64,000 bases of DNA from CAZWDO01 sp964632485 [NCBI: uncultured bacterium] (GTDB lineage Bacteria; JAGOEH01), in NCBI GenBank assembly GCA_964632485.1, contig CAZWDO010000007.1, positions 110,028 through 174,027 on the forward strand. The letters run 5' to 3'. Every line of letters starts with the position of its first letter. Position 1 is the stretch's first letter. This document shows positions 1 to 8,825 of this stretch, piece after piece. The translations under genes were made by a program, and so were the position numbers. The notes beneath the pieces are model-generated. The model was given only the letters and a program-made list of their open reading frames with translations, searched no databases and had not been told where the DNA came from.

Positions 1-3000
1 CTCAAATGGATTGTTCAGATTGATGACATATTGCGTCTGGGGAAAAGCCACCGGGGTGGCATCCGTCATGATAGCCGGATAGGCATCGTCTATAATAGAA
101 CCGCTCAGAGGCTCGATAAAAACGCCGATAGCCGGGATGTTCACTACAAGGGAATCGAAGGATACTGTATCCCATTCGATTTGAGAATACGCATCTTTGG
201 CCTGGAGTGTGTTCGAAGAGAAGATGGGCTGCATATTGATTACATCGAATATATGCACTTTAAAGTTAGATGGGCCGGAGAATATTCCGAATCCATAGTG
301 GGCGAACTCCAGCGAAAGCAATTCGACGTTTTCCCCAAAATTATCCAAGGAAAAAATAGTGCCGAAACCCTCATTCCACCTCTGGAAGAAAGCGCTGGTC
401 GGATTATTGTCATGATATTGTATTTTATAGGGTTCGGAATAATTCCACCAGCCCAGACGAAGAATGGGGAAACCGTCGTAATAGACTTTCCAAATAGATT
501 CATTGTCATAAAACAATACAGGATCATCGCCTTCAAGCGTAATTTCGGTTGCATAATAATAGGCCCCGGCGGGCAAACCCCCGACGCTATCGATATCAAC
601 CCATGAGGAATCATTACCAGTTAAAATCACCGGATCAGTCAAGTAGCATTCAGCGCTGGGCCGAAGGTCGCCCTCAACTGGTTTAGAAACAGTAATCTGG
701 CGAGAATAGAGATTATTCCCGGACGCCAGGCTATCCAGTTTTCCATGAGGATCAATGAGCATGGTCAATTGGTAGTTACCGGTTTCAAGATAGATGCCGG
801 TCGAATCGATATCCGCCAGGCATTCCCCTGGCGCCAATAGTGAATCAAAAGCGATGGCAGCGCCGATATTGAGATACCGATACTGAGGTAATGGGTTCTT
901 GACCGAAATCTTCCTGGAGCGGCGAGGGTGTTTCATCGATTTTTCTATTTTATCGATTTTTGGCGCGGCGGATGAAGATATCACCGGCGCTTTAGCCAGC
1001 CCATCGATACCGTCAGCCCGAATCCAAAGATTAATCAGCAGATCACCTTCAAAATAAGAATAATAGCTACTGAAAGGATCATTGATCGCGCAATAATAAT
1101 TACGAGTTCCCTGATCCAGAGAGCGATCGACCGAAACTGATGGATAATAAACAATAATTTCGTCTTCATCATAAAATGAGCTGTCAGGGGTTAGCGGCTC
1201 AACAAAGATTCCGACCTGATCGGCACCGGCCAGGCTTCCCAATTCGATTCCAGTTTCCCAGACAGCTAAAGCGGATGTTTCTTCTGCGGTTAAACTATCG
1301 ATATGGCCGATCCAGCGCATGTTTTCCCAGTCCAAAACATGTAGATTATACAGACTCGTTCCCGGACAGTAAGCATTAAAATGGTTGAAATCAACTTTTT
1401 CTAATGTTGCGTTTTCGAACATGGAAAGATCAAAAATTACACCGACGGCTTCACCGTCCCAGCATTGCGAAACGCCCCTGGGTTGATTATCATGGTACTG
1501 AACCGCCAGTTCCTGAGTGAAATCATAATTGCGGATATCCCTGATCAATTGATCGTCGAGATATAATTGCCAGACCGGAATATTCCCGGGTATCGTTAAG
1601 GTATCATCGCCTGTATTTTGAATTGCTGAATGGATATAAAAGGTCCCGGCGGAATCAAACGATTCACTGATTGGTAAAACCCCGGGTACCCGACTCAGCA
1701 GTATCGCATCGCTCCATCCGGCGCAATTATTTCCCGCCGAGAGATCGGGATAAACCGCTGAGTGGTCATTCACTAATAAGTTGGCAATGATCGTATCATT
1801 GCGTTCAGTAATTCCGGAGACAGCGATTTGGGATATAACCTGAGTATAAAACCGGCTGTTGGGATTCGAAGACCAGTCGAATTTGGTATTCAGCGAGGTT
1901 CCGGGGAAAGGGTCGCCTCCATCGCCGTGATTACCGCCGGGACGAAAATCAAGGTCGTTTTTGCCATCGGCCTCTTCCACATCCACCGATTTATGGTTCT
2001 GATCCTCGTTGGGACGTGAAAAATTATAGACAAAGCGGTCCATATCGATATGCCACACCAGCAGCCCATGACCGGGCAAACCGCTATCGAATCCGGTTTT
2101 TTGGCGATTTTCCGCGATAAAAAGTTCGCCGGTGTAAGTTTGCAGCCCGCTATAATCGCCATTGGAAGCTAAAATGTAATAATCGCCATCTGAAGCATAA
2201 GGCGGAATTGCCACTCCATTTTGATCACTCATCACCAGATGATAGCTTCCCCACTGCAACAAAAATTTCAATACCGGGGAGATGTGGCAGGGAGTTTCAC
2301 CATCCGTCGAACCGAGTCGGTTACCGCGCGACATGAGACACCAGGAGCCGACCCCCCAGGAGTCGTAACCATAGTCGTACAGATCTGGCAAACCCAAAGC
2401 ATGTCCAAATTCATGGCAAAAAACGCCAATCGTCATCATCGAGGAATCGACTTTCGTCTCCGGATCCATATTATAGGCATCGATCACCACTCCGTCATAA
2501 CTGCGGGTATATCCGACTGCGGTGCTCAGTCCCCACATGTGGGACCAGATATAGTCATCTCCGGCGCCATCGGCCTCATCGGGTCCGGAATGAACGACAA
2601 TCACGGCATCCAGATACCCATCGCCATCGTTATCATATTGCGAAAAATCGATACCCGCCGCTTCAGCCGCATCCACCGCCTCCACGACCAGATCACCGGC
2701 ATGGGGGGCGTGGGGAAAATTGCTGTCTTCAGAATTCTCGCCGTAATAACGATACCCGTTCTGCGCGCGATACCAGCCTCGAACATCAACCGATACATCC
2801 AAATCTCCATACGACACTTCCTGATAATAATCCTTGAAACTGCCCGTGCCGTTATATCCCGGCTGGTTCATCAGTGAATCAAAATTCTCCGCGCTGTATC
2901 GCCCCGGCAGATCGGGAAACTCAATGAGCAACATCAATACCCGTTGCGTCTGCGGAACCGCTTTTTTATTCAGTCCCCGCAGTTCAATTTTTTTTAACAA

Positions 3001-3381
3001 ACTCTTAAATAAATTTTGACGCGTTTGCATGACCGGTGAGTGTTCAAACCATTCATCGCCGGGCCGCAAATGTTTAGATTTATCATTCAAATGCTGGCGT
3101 TCGTTCGGGGAGCGTTGCTGCTCATCATTCATTTTTTGACCGCTTGCGCGTAAAGAACCATCAGAAGCTTTCTCCGCGTATTTCCACCATCCATCCTCAT
3201 CCCGCTTAATCGTATATCCATCCAGCGTCTCATGCCAATGACAAAACTCATCACCCATCAAATATACCTCAATACCGGTTCCATCCGGCTGCGTAATCCT
3301 CACCGGTTTCTCGGTCGCTGGCACAGCCCACAGCGCCTGGTACCATACTGCCAAAATTATAAATGCAAAAATACGCATCAT
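1..3381 (-). CDS. Secreted M6-family-like metalloprotease, 3' end beyond the window
   Basis: The frame is open from an ATG at 3381 to the left edge, so at least 1127 residues are present and the C-terminus is missing. An AGGAGG Shine-Dalgarno lies just upstream. The protein starts with a signal peptide (residues 1-19, ending QALWA). The zinc-protease motif H323-E-x-x-H327-x-x-G330-x-x-D333 follows, in HEFGHALGLPD context, with the WGVGSWCLMS stretch typical of M6 (immune inhibitor A-like) enzymes. From family knowledge this is an extracellular Zn2+ protease with an N-terminal propeptide. After the catalytic part come beta-rich regions in which one module appears twice: LYLDDQ...QYHDNQP near nt 1590-1480 and VYYDGFP...QYHDNNP near nt 500-400. 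These look like duplicated adhesion or binding domains. No in-frame stop was seen at several points checked along the frame. The gene stands alone, divergent from the beta-helix gene. M6-like protease is likely; the substrate is unknown. Confidence 0.85.
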   Translation of the reverse strand, partial: MMRIFAFIILAVWYQALWAVPATEKPVRITQPDGTGIEVYLMGDEFCHWHETLDGYTIKRDEDGWWKYAEKASDGSLRASGQKMNDEQQRSPNERQHLNDKSKHLRPGDEWFEHSPVMQTRQNLFKSLLKKIELRGLNKKAVPQTQRVLMLLIEFPDLPGRYSAENFDSLMNQPGYNGTGSFKDYYQEVSYGDLDVSVDVRGWYRAQNGYRYYGENSEDSNFPHAPHAGDLVVEAVDAAEAAGIDFSQYDNDGDGYLDAVIVVHSGPDEADGAGDDYIWSHMWGLSTAVGYTRSYDGVVIDAYNMDPETKVDSSMMTIGVFCHEFGHALGLPDLYDYGYDSWGVGSWCLMSRGNRLGSTDGETPCHISPVLKFLLQWGSYHLVMSDQNGVAIPPYASDGDYYILASNGDYSGLQTYTGELFIAENRQKTGFDSGLPGHGLLVWHIDMDRFVYNFSRPNEDQNHKSVDVEEADGKNDLDFRPGGNHGDGGDPFPGTSLNTKFDWSSNPNSRFYTQVISQIAVSGITERNDTIIANLLVNDHSAVYPDLSAGNNCAGWSDAILLSRVPGVLPISESFDSAGTFYIHSAIQNTGDDTLTIPGNIPVWQLYLDDQLIRDIRNYDFTQELAVQYHDNQPRGVSQCWDGEAVGVIFDLSMFENATLEKVDFNHFNAYCPGTSLYNLHVLDWENMRWIGHIDSLTAEETSALAVWETGIELGSLAGADQVGIFVEPLTPDSSFYDEDEIIVYYPSVSVDRSLDQGTRNYYCAINDPFSSYYSYFEGDLLINLWIRADGIDGLAKAPVISSSAAPKIDKIEKSMKHPRRSRKISVKNPLPQYRYLNIGAAIAFDSLLAPGECLADIDSTGIYLETGNYQLTMLIDPHGKLDSLASGNNLYSRQITVSKPVEGDLRPSAECYLTDPVILTGNDSSWVDIDSVGGLPAGAYYYATEITLEGDDPVLFYDNESIWKVYYDGFPILRLGWWNYSEPYKIQYHDNNPTSAFFQRWNEGFGTIFSLDNFGENVELLSLEFAHYGFGIFSGPSNFKVHIFDVINMQPIFSSNTLQAKDAYSQIEWDTVSFDSLVVNIPAIGVFIEPLSGSIIDDAYPAIMTDATPVAFPQTQYVINLNNPFE

Positions 3382-3411
3382 TTAAAACTCCTCCTGTTAA
3401 ATTTTTAACAT

Positions 3412-3440
3412 AATATAATTCCATTTTATAGCTAAGTCAA
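3412..3440 (-). promoter_or_regulatory. Sigma-70-type promoter for the M6 protease
   Basis: On the minus strand TTGACT (3440-3435) is followed by a 17-nt spacer and TATATT (3417-3412), about 30 nt before the gene's start codon. Similar boxes recur elsewhere in the window. Confidence 0.55.
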
Positions 3441-3549
3441 GTTTTTTTTTATTTAAATCAACTATGTAGCGAGATCGGTGATGCCACTCCTACTCACTTT
3501 TTTTATGCTGAAACGGAATGATGTTAAAAAATTCTTAATTTTTTTTACC

Positions 3550-3578
3550 TTGACATTAGGAAGAATCTGCCCTATTAT
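3550..3578 (+). promoter_or_regulatory. Sigma-70-type promoter for the beta-helix protein
   Basis: TTGACA (3550-3555), a 17-nt spacer and TATTAT (3573-3578) lie 85 nt upstream of the ATG at 3664. The same hexamers and spacer occur before the acc operon and before the PAS kinase gene. Confidence 0.65.
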
Positions 3579-3663
3579 AAAATTGACCGGCATTCCAAAT
3601 CGTTTCATAAATTACCAAAATTTGTGAATTATGCAAATGTGTAAAAACAAAAAGGAGAATAGT

Positions 3664-4992
3664 ATGAGAACACTAAGCGTCAGGTATGTGATTTTTTGTA
3701 CCATCTGTATTTTAGCGGCTGGAGTTTGGCTGCAAGCGGCGGATTTGTATGTATCAAAAGAAAAAGGCGACAACCAGAATCCCGGAACAAAAGAAGCGCC
3801 TTATAAAAACCTCGAGTCGGCGTTGAAATCAGCTCAGTCTGGAGACCGTATCCATGTCGCCCAGGGCAATTACACGGGTTTGCGAGATAAAGGGTATATG
3901 GAAGCCCCTCTACCCGTTGAGCTTTTAGGGGGTTATTCATCCGATTTTTCCACTCGTGATATCGTAAAATTTGCCTCCACAATAATTCCATCGCGCGAGT
4001 CAGGCGCAAGCGGACGCAAACCGCTCCTCAGCATACTGAATGTCCCCGTGGGAACTGTATTCATTCTCGATGGATTCATCTTCGATCGAGGTGAGCAGAA
4101 TGCCTATTCACCCAAAGAATCAGTGATTGAAGGATTGAGCGGACGGATTATGAGCGCTACAGAAAAACCGTTAACAGGTCCCAGTACCGTAGAAGAACCG
4201 TTAATATGCTTTACAAACAAAGTAAATGCCAAAATTGAAGGTGAATTGATTATCCGCAATTGTGTGTTTCTAAATGGACATTTTGGCATTCAAGGAAGCT
4301 TTAAAAAAGGAACCGTTAGAATCATCAACAATATTTTTATTGCCAATAAAATGGCTGCGATCGAAATATTCGGCCTTGGGGGCAAAAAGGGGCCGAGAGG
4401 GCCAATAGAAAAAGACGGCAATGTTGAGATCGCCCATAACTCTATTCTGTTTACATGGAGCCGTTTGAAAGATTTTGGCGATATGGGATATGGAATCCGG
4501 GTGATGACTATGGTATCATACGATATCCACGATAATTTGATTGGCTGCAATATTTTCACCGGCATCGACCACACCCGGAACAATCTGAATGAATGGGTAA
4601 AAATCGATAACAACGTTATTTTTATGAACAAGCAAGCGCCGCTTTTGTATGTCGAACCCGGGACGTCGGCGGCAGGAAAAATGGAGCGGGTAAAAATTGA
4701 AGATATGAATGCTGATTTGGGATTGGCAAGCTGCAAGGGAAATACCGATCAGATAAGCAAAAAATTACCGGTCAATAAACTTTATTTCGAAAATTTTCTA
4801 AGCGCCCGCTATAGTGAAACTGCGGATTTTGATCCAAACTCATCCGCAAATGTGATGCGCGAAGTCATGGGATTGCCCAAACAAGGCAAATTGACCACTA
4901 AAGTAAGTATGTTTGCCAACCGATACCCGATGAAAGACGCCCTGGAACTTTTCGGGGCATTGCCCAATGCAGGCGCTCAAAAGCCGCAATAA
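3664..4992 (+). CDS. Secreted parallel beta-helix (DUF1565-like) protein
   Basis: The product is 442 residues. I chose the ATG at 3664 rather than the in-frame ATG at 3631 because AAGGAG sits 7 nt before it and a signal peptide then begins at residue 1 (hydrophobic stretch ending WLQA). The mature N-terminus has the pattern DLYVSKEKGDN..GT...PYKNLESAL...GDRIHVAQGNY, typical of DUF1565/right-handed beta-helix proteins. Later segments alternate short beta strands with N-rich turns such as VRIINNIFIANK and YDIHDNLIGCN. In known families this fold occurs in secreted polysaccharide lyases and surface proteins. No catalytic residues can be assigned, so the substrate and activity are unknown. It is monocistronic, with its own promoter and a hairpin downstream. 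Confidence 0.75.
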   Translation: MRTLSVRYVIFCTICILAAGVWLQAADLYVSKEKGDNQNPGTKEAPYKNLESALKSAQSGDRIHVAQGNYTGLRDKGYMEAPLPVELLGGYSSDFSTRDIVKFASTIIPSRESGASGRKPLLSILNVPVGTVFILDGFIFDRGEQNAYSPKESVIEGLSGRIMSATEKPLTGPSTVEEPLICFTNKVNAKIEGELIIRNCVFLNGHFGIQGSFKKGTVRIINNIFIANKMAAIEIFGLGGKKGPRGPIEKDGNVEIAHNSILFTWSRLKDFGDMGYGIRVMTMVSYDIHDNLIGCNIFTGIDHTRNNLNEWVKIDNNVIFMNKQAPLLYVEPGTSAAGKMERVKIEDMNADLGLASCKGNTDQISKKLPVNKLYFENFLSARYSETADFDPNSSANVMREVMGLPKQGKLTTKVSMFANRYPMKDALELFGALPNAGAQKPQ

Positions 4993-5034
4993 CTTGGGTA
5001 TGGCGATCAGCCGCACTCAATCTATTTATCAAAT

Positions 5035-5069
5035 AAAAAAGCCCGCAATGTCTGAAGTTGCGGGCTTTC
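5035..5069. terminator. Bidirectional intrinsic terminator
   Basis: GCCCGCAA (5041-5048) pairs perfectly with TTGCGGGC (5058-5065). The stem is flanked by A6 on the left and TTT on the right, so the better U-tract serves the minus-strand S9 peptidase. It lies between two convergent genes. Confidence 0.8.
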
Positions 5070-5194
5070 CAAAAAACCTGACAAGCTTAGTTATTTAAAG
5101 AATTCCACTCTGATAATCATCTATTCAACAGAGTTCTTACCATAAAATTACTGTGCGTCTAAAATTTCAGGTTATTTATTTCCTTTTTGATATT

Positions 5195-7117
5195 CTATTT
5201 AGCGGAATCAATGACCATCTCTATCTTTCCGCCCAGGTTTTTCCCCAGGAACTCTTCCATCGCCCGATAAAAATCGAAACGATTTTCTTCATTTCTGAAT
5301 CCATGGCCTTCATTTTCCTTAACCATATAGGGTACATCGATTCCACGAGCTTTCAAGGCTTCTACAATCTGTTCGGATTCCGCTTTTTTCACGCGCGGAT
5401 CATTGGCGCCCTGAGCGATTAAAAGCGGAGTTTGGATGCGGTCAGCATGAAATACTGGCGATACTTCCCATAGCAACAGGCTATCTGCTTTTGGATCGCC
5501 CACCATTTCATAAAACATCTGCCGCATGGGTTCCCAATAGGGTGGAATTGTTTCAAGCAGAGTGAAAATATTGGAAACGCCCACATAATCGATTCCACAG
5601 GCATAAAGTTCCGGCGTTAAAGTCAAACCGGCCAGCACTGCATACCCTCCATAGGACCCGCCGTAGATACCGATTTTAGTGGAGTCCGCTATTCCCTGTT
5701 GGATTAACCAATTGGCAGCATCGGTAATATCATCCTGCATTTCTTTGCCCCATTTTTTAAAACCTGCTTCCCAAAAAGCGCGCCCATAGCCGACGGAACC
5801 GCGGAAATTCATCTGCAATACGGCGTATCCGCGATTCGCTAAAAACTGAACTTCAGGGTTAAATCCCCAATTATCCCGCGCCCAGGGACCTCCGTGTGGA
5901 TTAATCACTACCGGTAAACTTTTTGCTTCCATTCCTGCCGGCAACGTTAAATACCCATGAATCGTCATGCCATCCCGCGACTGGTAGGAGATCGGTTTCA
6001 TTTCAGCCATTTTGGATTCATCCAACCAGGGGCTGACTTCTGTCAATTTCTTTAAATTTTTGGATTCCATATCATAAAAATAATAGGCGCCCAAGGACCG
6101 ATCACTATACGTTCTTACAAGACAACGGGTTTCTTCGCGATTCATACTGGTGACGACGGCTTCATATCCCGGTAACTTTGCTTCAATATCCTGTTGCAAC
6201 TGCTTGCGGGTATCGTCAAAAAACTCATAGTGTCTTTTATCCGTAATATAACCTACACCCGTGATAATTTTACGTTTATCGGAACGCAACAAAGTGGCAA
6301 CATCCACTTCGGGATGCTCATATATCGTTTCCAATTCTTTGGCATTGGCAATATCATACTTGATAATCGCAGCTTTATCGCGTCCCAGATTCGAGGATAC
6401 ATATAGATTTTGATTATCATAAGTAAAAAAAAGCGGCGCCACCGTTTCTTTAAAATTAGTGGTCAATACACTTTTAAAGGGTTCAGACTCTGCTGCCCGA
6501 TAAAGCAGACTTGAATTCACGCCATCAGTAGTAACAGCAACTCGCAATTTACCATCATGATCGGTGACCCATTCGGTTACATTCCCCGGATTTTCAGCAA
6601 TCACGGACATTTCAGCAGTGACGATATTGATGCGGTAAACATCGAAAACGCGAGGGTCGCGCTGATTCATAGCGATCAGCATTTCATCGTCATTATCTTT
6701 GAGATCATCGACGATTTCCACCCGGGTATTTTCAAACGGAGTTAATTCTTTATAATTAGCGCCGTTAATATCAACCACAAAAAGATGAAAATTTTCATTG
6801 CCGCCCTGATCCTGCAAATAGGCAATCCGTTGATTTCCAGCCCAAAAATAGCGAATAATATCGCGGGAAGTAGCTTTTGTGACCTGCACCGCGCTATCGC
6901 TGTCAATCGATTGCACAAAAACATTCAAACGAGTCTCCCATGGCCGTAAAAAAGCCACTTGTCCGCCATCCGGAGATAATTGAAAATAAGTCTTTTCAGG
7001 ATTGCGGAAAAAATCCTTCATCGGTATTAATGTCGTGGCTGTTTTCTTAGCGCCGCAATAAATAAAAAGGCCGAGGATCAAACCAATCAAAGCCATCAAT
7101 ACAAAACAACGTCGCAT
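5195..7117 (-). CDS. S9 family (prolyl oligopeptidase-type) serine peptidase
   Basis: The product is 640 residues from the ATG at 7117. The in-frame GTG at 7123 overlaps the AGGAG Shine-Dalgarno and is less likely. The N-terminus is hydrophobic (about residues 3-20) and ends FIYCGAKK, which could be a weak lipoprotein signal or a membrane anchor. Residues 30-350 contain repeating strands of a beta-propeller. The alpha/beta-hydrolase domain follows, with nucleophile S488 in GGSYGG, D573 in GANDPR and H605 in EGHGF, the canonical S9 triad. Family members cleave oligopeptides after proline or remove N-terminal dipeptides or acylated residues. Here it probably acts at the cell envelope on imported peptides. 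It is monocistronic with its own promoter. The exact specificity (DPP-IV-like or acylaminoacyl-peptidase) cannot be read from sequence. Confidence 0.9.
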   Translation of the reverse strand: MRRCFVLMALIGLILGLFIYCGAKKTATTLIPMKDFFRNPEKTYFQLSPDGGQVAFLRPWETRLNVFVQSIDSDSAVQVTKATSRDIIRYFWAGNQRIAYLQDQGGNENFHLFVVDINGANYKELTPFENTRVEIVDDLKDNDDEMLIAMNQRDPRVFDVYRINIVTAEMSVIAENPGNVTEWVTDHDGKLRVAVTTDGVNSSLLYRAAESEPFKSVLTTNFKETVAPLFFTYDNQNLYVSSNLGRDKAAIIKYDIANAKELETIYEHPEVDVATLLRSDKRKIITGVGYITDKRHYEFFDDTRKQLQQDIEAKLPGYEAVVTSMNREETRCLVRTYSDRSLGAYYFYDMESKNLKKLTEVSPWLDESKMAEMKPISYQSRDGMTIHGYLTLPAGMEAKSLPVVINPHGGPWARDNWGFNPEVQFLANRGYAVLQMNFRGSVGYGRAFWEAGFKKWGKEMQDDITDAANWLIQQGIADSTKIGIYGGSYGGYAVLAGLTLTPELYACGIDYVGVSNIFTLLETIPPYWEPMRQMFYEMVGDPKADSLLLWEVSPVFHADRIQTPLLIAQGANDPRVKKAESEQIVEALKARGIDVPYMVKENEGHGFRNEENRFDFYRAMEEFLGKNLGGKIEMVIDSAK

Positions 7118-7142
7118 AATCACTCCTGGTTAAAGTTAAAAA

Positions 7143-7171
7143 ATAATAGTCTCTCCCTACCTGTTTTGCAA
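7143..7171 (-). promoter_or_regulatory. Putative promoter of the S9 peptidase
   Basis: On the minus strand TTGCAA (7171-7166) is followed by 17 nt and TATTAT (7148-7143), ending 25 nt before the start codon. The -10 box matches the window's recurring form; the -35 box is imperfect. Confidence 0.45.
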
Positions 7172-7544
7172 CGATAAAATAAATTTCCAGGCAAAAGGCC
7201 AAAACCCCTCTCCAGCCTACTGAGCAAAATCATCATACCCAGCCGAACAATTTCCCCATCTTGTGGAAACCCAAACCCAATCTGCAAGACAAGCTATAAT
7301 CAATCGGTTATTTTAAGTTTTAATTATTTGTGCTACCTTATTAACTTATACCTTAAAATCGCAAGTAACAGATGATGAACCTTGAAAACTCAAGAATCAG
7401 AATATTCAGAAAAAACCCCCGGCTGGAGATGCGGTGTCCGAACAGATAAATCTGATTGGTCATCGTGCGATGAATTACCGATTCAATATCAGATCAAATA
7501 CAATTTTTAGGTTGTAATAGATACATGCTTTAAGTCTGAAAGAA
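7172..7544. other. Intergenic stretch without a recognised feature
   Basis: This lies between the S9 peptidase promoter and the hairpin beyond the outer-membrane-like gene. I found no ORF with a ribosome binding site, no tRNA-like fold and no clear promoter. Confidence 0.5.
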
Positions 7545-7583
7545 TTTCCCTTTCAATCCCACAAAAGGGAATTGAAAGGGAAA
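7545..7583 (-). terminator. Strong hairpin downstream of the outer-membrane-like gene
   Basis: TTTCCCTTTCAAT (7545-7557) pairs perfectly with ATTGAAAGGGAAA (7571-7583). Three more CCC/GGG pairs extend the stem past a single bulged A, closing a 6-nt loop. It lies 46 nt past the stop of the minus-strand gene at 7629. There is no long U-tract, so it may stabilise the transcript end rather than act as a classic terminator. Confidence 0.55.
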
Positions 7584-7628
7584 AAGGCAGACTATCCGTT
7601 GATACTTAATAATAATAAGATAAAAGCA

Positions 7629-8270
7629 TTAAAAATAGCGGACAAAGGTAAATCGTGAGACCATGTGATTATCGGCTTTGTTATCGACCCCCAGGAATAC
7701 CAGAATCGAATTATTTTCGCCATAGGTAGGGAAACTAATGGCGCCGCCGAATTGAAGCGAAGCCAGGCTTTCTTCGGCATCATCGGAAAGGTCCATGGTC
7801 AATTCGACCTGGGGACCAATTGCCAGCCAATCTGTCAGGCTGTAGGTCGCATAATAACGGCCGTAAAAATAGGGATAATCTTTAGTGGAAGCCAATACAC
7901 CATGCCCGTAAATATTCCAGGCCTCAAAATAAAGCTTATCCATCGACGAATAAAAATAAAGCTGCGGCAGCAGGTATTCCGTTTCACCACTGCTCAGGTT
8001 CATGTAGGAACCGAACATGGGGCAGATATCCAGTTTGCCGTCCGCAAACGAAAAATAGGGTCCGATTTCCATTTCGAAGCCATTGCCATCGGGAAAATAG
8101 ATTATTTCATGCGCTAACGTTAAACTTCCCATTTTGTTCTGGCCGCCAAACCATAGGCCGAATCCAGCCGCTTCGCCGTCTACACGCATAAAGCTTGATT
8201 CCATCTGGGCATTCACAACTACCGCCAATGTCAAACTGAACACAATTGCCATCAAAGCCAAACGCTTCAT
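7629..8270 (-). CDS. Small outer-membrane-like beta-barrel protein, unknown function
   Basis: The product is 213 residues. The ATG at 8270 is preceded by AAGGAG, and the signal peptide (residues 1-22, ending VVNAQ) then starts at residue 1. The mature part shows alternating hydrophobic/aromatic strands such as LYFYSSMDKLYFEAWNIYG and FYGRYYATYSLTDWLAIG. It ends SRFTFVRYF, the aromatic C-terminal strand typical of BAM-inserted barrels. I infer a small outer-membrane barrel but do not recognise the family. The gene is monocistronic, with a good promoter about 130 nt upstream and a hairpin downstream. Confidence 0.6.
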   Translation of the reverse strand: MKRLALMAIVFSLTLAVVVNAQMESSFMRVDGEAAGFGLWFGGQNKMGSLTLAHEIIYFPDGNGFEMEIGPYFSFADGKLDICPMFGSYMNLSSGETEYLLPQLYFYSSMDKLYFEAWNIYGHGVLASTKDYPYFYGRYYATYSLTDWLAIGPQVELTMDLSDDAEESLASLQFGGAISFPTYGENNSILVFLGVDNKADNHMVSRFTFVRYF

Positions 8271-8398
8271 AGCATCTCCTTCCAAAAAAAAGGGTTAATT
8301 CCCAATCCCTTACATCCGGTAAACACCCGCAAATCAAAATCCACTTGGGGGATTGAGACAATTTTTAACCGCGCACATTGCAGTTAATCCTATAGTTT

Positions 8399-8427
8399 AA
8401 TATAAATATAAAAATTAAATTTGTCAA
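8399..8427 (-). promoter_or_regulatory. Sigma-70-type promoter for the outer-membrane-like protein
   Basis: On the minus strand TTGACA (8427-8422) is followed by exactly 17 nt and TATATT (8404-8399). This implies a leader of roughly 120 nt before the ATG at 8270. Confidence 0.65.
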
Positions 8428-8561
8428 ATATTGTTTTATTCAACGATTAAAATAATTAATGGAAATCTGTCCCTCAGTCAAGAGTCTATTTCTCCTCATA
8501 ATTCGGGAGATCAAAAAAAACTATATCGCTAAATATATTTATTGATAAATGAAGTTTTTCC

Positions 8562-8590
8562 TTGACAAGCTGCATTGCATCGCTTATAAT
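8562..8590 (+). promoter_or_regulatory. Perfect-consensus sigma-70 promoter
   Basis: TTGACA (8562-8567), 17 nt, TATAAT (8585-8590) match the consensus at all twelve positions. The nearest downstream gene on this strand is the DHH phosphoesterase, whose start is 235 nt further on. The transcript would therefore have a long leader or include a small RNA. Confidence 0.7.
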
Positions 8591-8825
8591 TCGTTTAGAG
8601 TATGCCTGGCTGATAAATAAATAAAAATGTTTTGCAGCGACTAAATGATGTTGAACTGGATTCGGCAGATTATCTAACGCCATTGTATCCAAACGTTTTA
8701 ATTAGATTGTGACAGGTATGCGGAATATGAAATTTCATATTATGATACGCGTTTGACATCGGGTTTTCCGTACAGCACCCGAACGAAACGATACTGTTTT
8801 GTGATTTAAAAGAAAGGAGCGCACG
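8591..8825 (+). other. Long leader before the DHH gene, with a 16-bp palindrome
   Basis: No convincing ORF lies here. The perfect palindrome ATATGAAATTTCATAT occupies 8725-8740 and could be an operator. A second TTGACA at 8753-8758 lacks an acceptable -10 box. No U-tailed hairpin marks the end of a separate small RNA. Confidence 0.4.

Noticed and set aside
31-606. Open frame of 191 codons on the plus strand
   Set aside because: It lies entirely opposite the M6-type protease gene, whose frame is continuous with signal peptide, ribosome binding site and zinc motif. The plus-strand translation has no recognisable pattern.
8486-8692. 68-codon frame on the minus strand
   Set aside because: No Shine-Dalgarno, no recognisable pattern, and the perfect plus-strand promoter at 8562-8590 lies within it.
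8753-8781. TTGACA at 8753 as a second promoter for the DHH gene
   Set aside because: No hexamer resembling TATAAT is found 16-18 nt downstream.
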